From Treponema sp. (GTDB lineage: Bacteria > Spirochaetota > Spirochaetia > Treponematales > Breznakiellaceae), in NCBI GenBank assembly GCA_031258265.1, contig JAIRNB010000051.1:1-8851 (forward strand): 8,851 nucleotides of DNA, given 5' to 3'. How positions within the stretch are numbered: position 1 is the stretch's first letter; the number at the start of each line of letters is the position of its first letter. The notes beneath the pieces are model-generated. The model was not told the DNA's origin and ran no database searches. It was given only the letters and a program-made list of their open reading frames with translations. Position numbers and translations under genes: made by a program. Shown here in pieces: positions 1 through 6,367 of the stretch.

Positions 1-2
1 AA

Positions 3-173
3 AATATCGTTTTCCCCAACACCAATACCGGGGACGCTCCCTTTGAGGATACGGGAAAGGTGATCGCGGAAAACAGGATATATCACGGCGGCCGGTATCC
101 AAGCTGCGTTAAGCTGCCGGTATGCGGCCCGAAGCCTGCTTTCGCGGAGACGTCCGGGACTTCTTTTTCATAA
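3..173 (+). CDS. C-terminal fragment of an unrecognised protein (5' end outside window)
   Basis: An open frame enters from the left edge in frame 3 and runs for 56 codons to TAA at 171-173. Its third codon positions are rich in C and G, like the genes downstream. A perfect hairpin begins 12 nt after the stop, which is what the end of a real gene would look like. The visible residues include GDAPFEDTGKVIAENRIYHG and a short tail ending in TSGTSFS. I do not recognise the family, and no motif gives a function. The start lies outside the window. Because it is separated from the transporter by the hairpin and a promoter, it is probably not in the same transcription unit. The minus-strand frame over the same bases runs through the hairpin and looks like a shadow. 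Confidence 0.55.
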   Translation, partial: NIVFPNTNTGDAPFEDTGKVIAENRIYHGGRYPSCVKLPVCGPKPAFAETSGTSFS

Positions 174-185
174 GGAACTGTACAG

Positions 186-215
186 AAATACCATGACCGG
201 TTGGTCATGGTATTT
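186..215 (+). terminator. Perfect 13-bp inverted repeat, probable terminator of the upstream gene
   Basis: The arms AAATACCATGACC (186-198) and GGTCATGGTATTT (203-215) are exact reverse complements around the 4-nt loop GGTT. The stem has A residues at its 5' foot and T residues at its 3' foot, so it could terminate transcription from either side. It lies 12 nt after the stop of the upstream fragment and just before the promoter of the transporter operon. There is no long T run beyond the stem, so termination may be partial. A protein-binding operator is the alternative reading. Confidence 0.6.
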
Positions 216-239
216 CCTGCTGGTGTTTTGTCCGCTCTA

Positions 240-268
240 TTGAAACTATTGGAATGCCGTGTTATATT
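240..268 (+). promoter_or_regulatory. Sigma70-type promoter of the transporter operon
   Basis: TTGAAA (240-245) and TATATT (263-268) each match the consensus hexamers at 5 of 6 positions and are separated by the ideal 17 nt. Transcription would start near 275. This is the best promoter match between the upstream hairpin and the binding-protein gene. It was found by eye and not scored with a matrix. Confidence 0.55.
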
Positions 269-275
269 CCTGCCA

Positions 276-416
276 ATAGAAACGCTCAAGGTCCCGGTTT
301 TGAGAGGTTTTTTATCTCATGGCGATTGCCGGCGCGTACCGCGTTCCACGAAAGGGCCGGCGATTTTCGCTAAAAAAGCTATGGAGATCTAACCGGGGTT
401 CCCGAAGGTTCCCTTT
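276..416 (+). other. 5' leader of the transporter operon
   Basis: If the promoter at 240-268 is used, the mRNA has about 150 nt before the first gene. The stretch holds two copies of the self-complementary hexamer GCCGGC (328-333 and 356-361) that could pair across 22 nt, a short TGAGA/TCTCA inverted repeat (301-305/315-319), and a direct repeat of GGTTCCC (397-403 and 407-413) just before the ribosome binding site. I recognise no riboswitch class. The 63-codon frame at 201-392 crosses the hairpin and the promoter and has no good ribosome binding site, so I do not call it a gene. Confidence 0.3.
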
Positions 417-423
417 AAGGAGG
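417..423 (+). promoter_or_regulatory. Ribosome binding site that fixes a TTG start
   Basis: AAGGAGG is a near-perfect anti-Shine-Dalgarno match and ends 5 nt before the TTG at 429. That TTG opens straight into a typical lipoprotein signal, so it is the likely start. An ATG at 424 is in another frame and would be only two codons long (ATG ACT TGA). Confidence 0.75.
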
Positions 424-428
424 ATGAC

Positions 429-2000
429 TTGAAAAATACGGTGGCCTTTGTATCGGTAGTGATTTGCGTTGTATTGTTGTCGACCCTATCCGGATGCGGA
501 AAAAAGGCGGAGACCCCTTCCGGGGGGGAAAAAATCGTTTACTACGCGACCAATTCGGAACCGGTTCTTGATTGGGATCCGAGTGTGGAATTTAGTAATG
601 GCATTATTGTAATGCATAACCTCTATGAAACCCTGCTCCGTTATCTGCCTGATACGGACAGCTTCGAGTATGTGCTTGCCACAGGTTACGAAAAAAGCGG
701 GGACGGCCTGAATTGGACTATAGATATTCGCCAGGGGGTTAAATTCCACGATGGTACGGATATGGACGCCGAGGCGGTAAAATTTTCCTTTGATCGTACC
801 ATCGAAAAAGGGGAGGGGGCGGCCTTCATCTGGGATCCGGTGGATCAAATCACTGTCCTGGACAAGTACAAGTTGGGAATAACCCTGCGGTATGCCGCGC
901 CCCTGGATCTTATCCTGGCCTCGGGGTACGCCGCCTTTGTGATGTCCCCCACCGCGGTGCGGAACAACCCCGAGGATTGGCTTAGCCAAGGGAATGTGGC
1001 GGGAACCGGTCCCTACCGGGTCCGCAGTTTCGTCATGGGGGAGGAGGTGGTCTTTGAAGCGTTTCCCGATTATTGGGGCGGCTGGGAAGGGAACCATACC
1101 CGCCTTGCCTACATAAAAAAAGTGCCCGAAACCGCGTCCCGCCGTCAGCTTATCGAAAGCGGGGAGGCTACTTTCATCCTCTATGTTACGCCGGAGGATC
1201 ATGCGGCCCTGCGGCAGAAAGAGGGCATTACCGTTACCCAGGCAAAATCCTTTCAGAACCTTATCCTCTTTCTGAACAACCAAAAGCCCCCGGTAAACAA
1301 TGTTCTGGTCCGGCAGGCCCTGTCCTACGCGTTCCCCTATTCCGACATTATTGAACATGTGATTTCCGGTGAGGCGACCCAAAGCCGGGGCGTTATTCCC
1401 GACGGCCTGTGGGGACACGGGGACGATGTGTTCCAGTACCAGTACGATCTCGATAAGGCCCGGGCCCTTTTAGCTGAAGCGGGTTATCCCGAGGGGGGCT
1501 TTACCCTTACCGCAACCTATATGGCCGGAGAGGAGCCGGAGCGCCGTTCCCTGGAGCTTTACAAATCGGAGCTGGATAAACTGGGTATAACCCTGGATAT
1601 CCGGGGTATGCCCTGGGACAGCCAATGGGAAGCGGCCAAGGTTAATCCTGCCTCGGCCCAGGATATGTTGATTATGTACTGGTGGCCGGACTACGCGAGC
1701 CCCTATTCATGGCTCATCAACCTTTTCCACAGTGAAGACACTCCCATGTATAATTTGGGGTATTATTATAACCCCGTCTTTGACGAGCTGATCGATGAGG
1801 GAAATATTATCTCCGGTACAGACCGGGCCCTGGGGGCGAAGATGTTTATCGATGCCCAGAAGATCCTCATGGAAGACGCCGCGATCATACCTGTTTATGA
1901 TCAGCAGTATGTACGGATATACCGGAACAACTTTAAGGGCTATGTGGATAATCCTTCCTATCCCAATGTGGTATTCTTTTACGATACTTATATAGAATAA
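429..2000 (+). CDS. ABC transporter substrate-binding lipoprotein, peptide/opine/nickel (SBP_bac_5) family
   Basis: This 523-residue protein captures the substrate outside the cytoplasmic membrane and delivers it to the permeases encoded next. Residues 1-22 form a signal peptide with a hydrophobic core and a lipobox (LSGC) whose Cys23 would be lipidated. The mature part is a full-length family 5 binding protein. Its markers are the FHDGTDMDAEAVKFSFDR block near residues 107-123, AGTGPYRV at 191-198, and a later YDLDKARALLAEAGYP block typical of DppA/OppA-type proteins. The start is TTG behind AAGGAGG. It is first in the operon and is followed by a strong hairpin. The ligand cannot be read from sequence. 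Family members bind di- and oligopeptides, opines, glutathione, nickel or sugars. The DUF917 and COG2309 enzymes downstream suggest a peptide-like or cyclic amide compound, which is inference. Confidence 0.93.
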   Translation: MKNTVAFVSVVICVVLLSTLSGCGKKAETPSGGEKIVYYATNSEPVLDWDPSVEFSNGIIVMHNLYETLLRYLPDTDSFEYVLATGYEKSGDGLNWTIDIRQGVKFHDGTDMDAEAVKFSFDRTIEKGEGAAFIWDPVDQITVLDKYKLGITLRYAAPLDLILASGYAAFVMSPTAVRNNPEDWLSQGNVAGTGPYRVRSFVMGEEVVFEAFPDYWGGWEGNHTRLAYIKKVPETASRRQLIESGEATFILYVTPEDHAALRQKEGITVTQAKSFQNLILFLNNQKPPVNNVLVRQALSYAFPYSDIIEHVISGEATQSRGVIPDGLWGHGDDVFQYQYDLDKARALLAEAGYPEGGFTLTATYMAGEEPERRSLELYKSELDKLGITLDIRGMPWDSQWEAAKVNPASAQDMLIMYWWPDYASPYSWLINLFHSEDTPMYNLGYYYNPVFDELIDEGNIISGTDRALGAKMFIDAQKILMEDAAIIPVYDQQYVRIYRNNFKGYVDNPSYPNVVFFYDTYIE

Positions 2001-2005
2001 ATTCG

Positions 2006-2051
2006 GGGCTGTCCGGAAAGCCGGCTGCCTTCCGGACAGCCCGATGCTTTT
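2006..2051 (+). terminator. Strong hairpin between binding-protein and permease genes (attenuating terminator or mRNA-stabilising stem)
   Basis: GGGCTGTCCGGAA (2006-2018) and TTCCGGACAGCCC (2030-2042) pair perfectly over 13 bp with an 11-nt loop. GATGC and four T residues (2048-2051) follow. The stem starts 5 nt after the binding-protein stop. No convincing promoter lies between it and the permease gene, so it probably terminates only part of the transcripts or protects the upstream mRNA. That is a common way to make more binding protein than permease. The rest of the 183-nt gap shows only the ribosome binding site of the next gene. Confidence 0.75.
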
Positions 2052-2183
2052 AAAAATACCGCAATTTCGTTGCCGGCGAACCAAGGGCTTGTTGATAAGA
2101 AGGGTCAAGACTGTAAAACAGCCAACCGGGCGGTCAAACAAGGCAATAAGACCCGGGAAAGTTAATCAGCGGAAGGAATATCC

Positions 2184-3194
2184 ATGGGTAAATTTATCGT
2201 TAAACGGCTCCTTTTCGGTATCGTTGTACTCCTGGGGGTGATCACCATAACCTTCCTGCTTACCCGGATTATTCCTTCCGATCCGGCGGCGCGGTGGGTG
2301 GGCGCCCGGGCTACTGCCGGCCAGGTTGCCCAAGCCCGGATTGAGCTGGGGCTGGATAAACCGCTGCCGGTCCAGTATGTGGTGTATATCAGGGATTTGC
2401 TTCGGGGTAACCTGGGCCGTTCGCTCCGTTCCCACCAGCCGGTAGCCAGGGAGCTTGCCAATTATTTGCCCGCTACCCTGGAATTGGTTCTGCTATCCAC
2501 GATTTTCGCCGTATTGGCGGGAATCCCCTTGGGGGTTCTGTCCGCCAAGGGGAAGGATAAATTTATCGATCATTTCTGCCGGTTTTTTTCGGTGGGGGCC
2601 GTATCCTTACCGACCTTTTGGGTGGGGATGTTTCTGCAGCTTGCTTTTTACGGAGTTCTCAAGCTGCTGCCCCTGGGGAGCCGGGTTTCGTTTGATCTTG
2701 CCCTGATCCATGGTACTCCAAAAATTACGGGTTTCCTGATATTGGATTGTCTTGTTACCGGTGATTTTACCCTGGCCGCCGACGCTTTAAAACATATTAT
2801 CCTGCCGGGAATCACCATAGCCCTCTATCCAATCGGATTGGTCGCCCGGATGACCCGCTCGGCCCTTTTAGAAATTCTCAACGAGGACTATATCGCCGCG
2901 GCCCGTACTTACGCAATTCCCGAAAGAAAGGTCCTCTGGTCCTATGCCCTTAAAAATTCCCTGGGGCCGACCGCTACGGTGGTCACCCTTTCTATCGGCT
3001 ATACCTTGGTAAATACCTTTTTGGTGGAGGCGATTTTCAACTGGCCGGGAATCGGTACCTATATATCCACCGCGGTGGTTACCATGGATTACCCCGCTAT
3101 TATGGGGGTTACAATCTTCTCAACCTGTGTGTACGTGGGCCTCAACCTCATCGCGGATATTATAGTGGCCATGGATCCCCGGGTACGGGTATAA
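2184..3194 (+). CDS. ABC transporter permease, DppB/OppB family
   Basis: This 336-residue integral membrane protein is one half of the membrane channel of the importer. The N-terminal segment (about 7-29) is a transmembrane helix followed by the DPA and LGLDKP-type sequence typical of DppB proteins. Five more hydrophobic segments follow near 98-120, 136-160, 204-222, 262-282 and 305-328. The cytoplasmic EAA loop that docks on the ATPase is near 230-252 (EDYIAAARTYAIPERKV). The usual glycine of this loop (as in ARAKG) is Ala244 here. The C-terminal EAIFNWPGIG block is highly characteristic. The ATG at 2184 follows GGAAGGAA with a normal gap. The next permease begins 2 nt after the stop, so the two are probably translationally coupled. 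DppB and GsiC-like names would both fit, and the substrate is unknown. Confidence 0.93.
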   Translation: MGKFIVKRLLFGIVVLLGVITITFLLTRIIPSDPAARWVGARATAGQVAQARIELGLDKPLPVQYVVYIRDLLRGNLGRSLRSHQPVARELANYLPATLELVLLSTIFAVLAGIPLGVLSAKGKDKFIDHFCRFFSVGAVSLPTFWVGMFLQLAFYGVLKLLPLGSRVSFDLALIHGTPKITGFLILDCLVTGDFTLAADALKHIILPGITIALYPIGLVARMTRSALLEILNEDYIAAARTYAIPERKVLWSYALKNSLGPTATVVTLSIGYTLVNTFLVEAIFNWPGIGTYISTAVVTMDYPAIMGVTIFSTCVYVGLNLIADIIVAMDPRVRV

Positions 3195-3196
3195 AA

Positions 3197-4102
3197 ATGG
3201 CAAAAAACATGGCTTTCCTTACCAACCTGCGGCAGTCCGCCGTGCCCCGGCTGCGCCAGTGGCGCTTGAGTTTCTACTTGCTCCAGCGTAATACCCTTAC
3301 CCGCCTGTCCCTTTTGGTGGTCCTGTTCCTGATCCTCATCGCCATTTTCGCCCCGGTCCTGGTTCCCTACCCGGACCACGCGATTAACGCCACCAATCCC
3401 GCGGATAAACTCCTGCCTCCAAGCGGCGCCCATTTCTTTGGCACCGACGAACAGGGGCGGGACATCTTCAGCCGCGTACTGGTAGGGACCCGTATATCCT
3501 TACAGACGGCGCTTCTGGCTGTGGGGATCGCCCTGCTCATCGGCATCCCCCTGGGAGCCTTCGCCGGTTCCATAGGGGGCATCTGCGACGAGGTCATCAT
3601 GCGGGTAACCGATATTTTTCTGAGTTTTCCGCCGCTGCTCCTGTCCATCGCCATCGCGGCCCTGATGGGTCCCAACCTGCAGAACGCCATGTTCGCCATC
3701 GCCCTGTCCTGGTGGCCCTGGTACACGCGGCTAATCCGGGCCCAGGCGGTATCAATCAAGGAACGGCAGTTTGTCCGGGCGGCAGATGCCATCGGCGCCC
3801 CTCTGGTATCCACGATTTTCCGGCATATCGTTCCCAACTGTATTGCCCCGGTGATCGTCCAGGCCTCCATGGATATCGGCGGCGCTATTCTTACCATCGC
3901 GTCCCTCAGTTTCCTTGGTCTCGGCGCCCAGGCGCCGACCCCGGAATGGGGGCTTATGATCAATACCAGCCGAAACTATCTGTTGAACGCCTGGTGGTAC
4001 AGTATCTTCCCCGGGCTGGCTATTTTTATCACGGTCCTGGTGTTTAATCTCCTGGGCGATGGGATTCGGGAGATCCTGGATCCCAAAACAAGAAAATTGT
4101 AG
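3197..4102 (+). CDS. ABC transporter permease, DppC/OppC family
   Basis: This 301-residue protein is the second membrane subunit of the importer. An N-terminal cytoplasmic stretch (about 1-34) leads into the first transmembrane helix (about 36-56). The DppC hallmark FGTDEQGRDIFSRVLVG follows at 81-97, then further helices to about residue 288. The EAA loop (about 190-214, RAADAIGAP and the HIVPN motif) is intact, including Gly200. SFLGLGAQAPTPEWG at 238-252 is the usual C-terminal signature. The gene starts 2 nt after the preceding stop with only a weak ribosome binding site (GGGT), so translation likely depends on ribosomes finishing the first permease. A second in-frame ATG at codon 5 is possible. 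It is followed within a few bases by the ATPase gene. Confidence 0.93.
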   Translation: MAKNMAFLTNLRQSAVPRLRQWRLSFYLLQRNTLTRLSLLVVLFLILIAIFAPVLVPYPDHAINATNPADKLLPPSGAHFFGTDEQGRDIFSRVLVGTRISLQTALLAVGIALLIGIPLGAFAGSIGGICDEVIMRVTDIFLSFPPLLLSIAIAALMGPNLQNAMFAIALSWWPWYTRLIRAQAVSIKERQFVRAADAIGAPLVSTIFRHIVPNCIAPVIVQASMDIGGAILTIASLSFLGLGAQAPTPEWGLMINTSRNYLLNAWWYSIFPGLAIFITVLVFNLLGDGIREILDPKTRKL

Positions 4103-4111
4103 GCGGTGGAC

Positions 4112-5884
4112 ATGGGCGATTATTTCACCATAAAAGACCTTACCGTCGGGTTTAGGGGCCTGGGGACCGATAAACGGGTCCTTGCTATTGATTCCCTCAG
4201 GATCCAGCGGGGAGAAACCTACGGCCTGGTGGGCGAGTCCGGGGCGGGAAAAACCGTATTAGCCCAGACGATCCTGCGCTTGCTTCCCTCTCCCCCTTGT
4301 ATTACGAAGGGCAGTATCCGTTTTGACGGGATCGAACTTTTGGATCAGACCGAGCGGGAAATGCAGACCAAGATCCGGGGCCGCCGGATATCCATGATAT
4401 TTCAGGACCCCATGTCCACCCTTAATCCGGTGTTTACCGTGGGGCGGCAGCTTTTGGACGTGATCGCCGGCCGTGACAGGATAAACCGGAAAGCGGCGGC
4501 CCTTCGGGCGATAGCTATGCTTGAAAAGGTACGGATGTCCGATGCCGAAAGGCTCATGGAAAAATATCCCCATGAGCTTTCCGGAGGACAACGGCAGCGG
4601 GTGATCATCGCCATGGCTCTTTCCTGCGGTGCGGAGATCCTTATCGCCGACGAACCAACCCGTAACCTCGACGTAACGATCCAGGCGGGCATTCTGCAGA
4701 TCATCACGGAACTGCGCCGGAATTTGGGGATTACGGTTCTATTTATCGCGAACAACATGGGGCTGGTTTCGGTTTTTTGCGATCAGGTCGCGGTCCTCCG
4801 GGAAGGAAGTATCGTAGACCGGGGGACTCCCCGGAGTATCATTTCTTCTCCCGGAACAGCGTATACCAAAACCCTGCTCCGTTCCTTACCCGATAGAAGT
4901 TCCCCGGGGCTTTCCGAAAAACCGGCGGAACTCCTCAGGGTGAGGGATCTTAAAAAGTATTTTCCCCTGCGGACCGGTCTGTTCGGCGGTAAATTAAAGT
5001 ATGTCCGGGCGGTGGACGGCGTGAGTTTTACCATGAATACCGGGGATACCCTGGGTATAGTCGGTGAATCAGGCTGCGGTAAGACGACGCTGATCAATCT
5101 TTTATTGGCTTTAGACAAGCCGAGCTCCGGCCGGGTGGAATTTGAAGGTCAGGATCTTACCAGTCTCCCCAAGGCCCAATTTCGGTCTATACGCCGGCAT
5201 ATTCAGGTTGTTTTTCAGGACCCCTTTTGGTCCCTGGATCCCCGAATGCTTATCCGCGACGTGATCGGCGAACCCCTCAGGGTCCACGAAAAATTAAGCT
5301 CCCAGGAATACGCCCGGCGGGTGGAGGATTTGCTGGAACTGGCGGGGCTGCCCTCCGATGCGGCCTACCGGTTTCCCCATGAGCTTTCCGGGGGGCAGCG
5401 CCAGCGGATCGCCATAGCCCGTGCCCTCGCCCTGGATGCCCGGTTTGTCGTTCTTGATGAACCTACTTCCTCCATCGACGTGGTTTCCCAAACCCAGATC
5501 CTCCGGCTTCTGGAGGATCTTAAAAACAGGTACCATCTTACCTATGTGATCATCTCCCATGATCTCAGTGTGGTCCACTTTATGTCTACCCATATCATGG
5601 TGATGTACCTCGGTAAAATTATGGAATACGGCCCGGCGGATCTTGTTTTTGAAAATCCCCGTCATCCCTATACTTTGGCGCTGCTGGGTTCGATACCCCG
5701 GCTTGACATGGATAGCCTTGAGGAACTTAAGGTTATTGAAGGACAGGTGCCCAGCGCCATTGATATCCCCCCGGGCTGTCGTTTTTATCCCCGCTGCCCA
5801 AACGCCGGAGACCGCTGCCGTTCGGATGAACCACGGTTGCGTCCCCTGGAGAATGGATGTCTTGTGGGGTGCCATTTCATATAA
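4112..5884 (+). CDS. Dual ATP-binding protein of peptide-type ABC importer (fused DppD-DppF)
   Basis: This 590-residue cytoplasmic protein carries both ATPase domains in one chain, an arrangement known in GsiA and YejF. Domain 1: Walker A GESGAGKT 41-48, Q-loop Gln98, LSGGQ 156-160, Walker B ending in Glu181. Domain 2: Walker A GESGCGKT 318-325, Gln369, LSGGQ 425-429, Walker B ending in Glu450, switch His483. In domain 1 the switch histidine is Asn214: the stretch reads IANNM where domain 2 reads ISHDL. Domain 1 thus keeps its catalytic glutamate but probably hydrolyses ATP poorly. The C-terminal oligopeptide-transport extension has clustered cysteines at 556, 562, 569 and 587, plus 583, of a kind reported to hold an iron-sulfur cluster in DppD-type proteins. 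I chose ATG 4112 because AGGCGG (4101-4106) is well placed for it. A GTG at 4106 would add two residues. Confidence 0.93.
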   Translation: MGDYFTIKDLTVGFRGLGTDKRVLAIDSLRIQRGETYGLVGESGAGKTVLAQTILRLLPSPPCITKGSIRFDGIELLDQTEREMQTKIRGRRISMIFQDPMSTLNPVFTVGRQLLDVIAGRDRINRKAAALRAIAMLEKVRMSDAERLMEKYPHELSGGQRQRVIIAMALSCGAEILIADEPTRNLDVTIQAGILQIITELRRNLGITVLFIANNMGLVSVFCDQVAVLREGSIVDRGTPRSIISSPGTAYTKTLLRSLPDRSSPGLSEKPAELLRVRDLKKYFPLRTGLFGGKLKYVRAVDGVSFTMNTGDTLGIVGESGCGKTTLINLLLALDKPSSGRVEFEGQDLTSLPKAQFRSIRRHIQVVFQDPFWSLDPRMLIRDVIGEPLRVHEKLSSQEYARRVEDLLELAGLPSDAAYRFPHELSGGQRQRIAIARALALDARFVVLDEPTSSIDVVSQTQILRLLEDLKNRYHLTYVIISHDLSVVHFMSTHIMVMYLGKIMEYGPADLVFENPRHPYTLALLGSIPRLDMDSLEELKVIEGQVPSAIDIPPGCRFYPRCPNAGDRCRSDEPRLRPLENGCLVGCHFI

Positions 5885-5899
5885 GTTAAGGAGGAAGCG

Positions 5900-6367
5900 G
5901 TGAAAAAACTTACCCCCACGGAAGTCACGGATCTGCTGGTCGGCGTAACCATCCTCGCTACCGGCGGCGGGGGACGTCTGGAAAAGGGGTATCTTCTCTT
6001 TACCGGAACGGTGTCGGGAGGTACGACCTGGAAAAACGAGGCCGGTTTTACCATCGGCGAGATCCATATCCGGGGGAGGGATGACTTTGCGGGGGATACC
6101 TACCGGATATGGTTTAAAAACGAAAATATGCTCTCCTGGAAAAATGGGAAAACCCACGTTACCTGTCCGGACCTCATCGGTGTAACCGATACAACCGGTT
6201 ATCCCATCCTCAACCCCGACTGCAAAGACGGTATGGATGTGGTAGTTTTGGGATTCAAATCCCCGGAGCCATGGCGTACCGAACGGGGGCTTGGTATTCT
6301 CTGTCCCCGGTTTTTTGGTTTTGACGATTCCTGGACGCCCATAGAAGATCTTATGAGGGATGAATGA
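5900..6367 (+). CDS. Internally deleted DUF917 (S-methyl-thiohydantoin desulfurase family) protein
   Basis: This 155-residue protein is a short paralogue of the 359-residue DUF917 protein encoded at 7423. By hand alignment, residues 1-30 match its first 30 residues (16 identical, including TGGGG at 21-25). Residues 31-142 then match residues 242-352 (about 41 identical of 112, including IWFKNEN at 70-76 and PRFFGFD at 136-142). About 211 residues in between are absent with no frameshift. The lost part holds the most conserved blocks of the partner, around ELGGEN and DADPAGRSVPE. Translation signals are good: TAAGGAGG (5887-5894), then GTG at 5900. The stop overlaps the next start by 4 nt. The gene is either a decaying copy still in frame or a purposely short subunit that pairs with the full-length protein. 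A sequencing or assembly deletion is also possible. Confidence 0.82.
   Translation: MKKLTPTEVTDLLVGVTILATGGGGRLEKGYLLFTGTVSGGTTWKNEAGFTIGEIHIRGRDDFAGDTYRIWFKNENMLSWKNGKTHVTCPDLIGVTDTTGYPILNPDCKDGMDVVVLGFKSPEPWRTERGLGILCPRFFGFDDSWTPIEDLMRDE

Noticed and set aside
201..392. 63-codon plus-strand frame before the operon
   Set aside because: It begins inside the hairpin, runs through the predicted promoter, and lacks a convincing ribosome binding site.
486..1418. Long minus-strand open frame (310 codons) opposite the binding-protein gene
   Set aside because: The plus strand holds a clear full-length SBP_bac_5 lipoprotein. The antisense frame has no recognisable domain and no ribosome binding site.
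2089..2117. Possible internal promoter TTGTTG, 17 nt, TGTAAA before the first permease gene
   Set aside because: Only 3 and 4 of 6 consensus bases match, which is near chance for a gap of this size.
5294..6157. Minus-strand open frame of 287 codons across the ATPase and mini-DUF917 genes
   Set aside because: It spans two well-supported plus-strand genes and their junction, and its residues show no family features.
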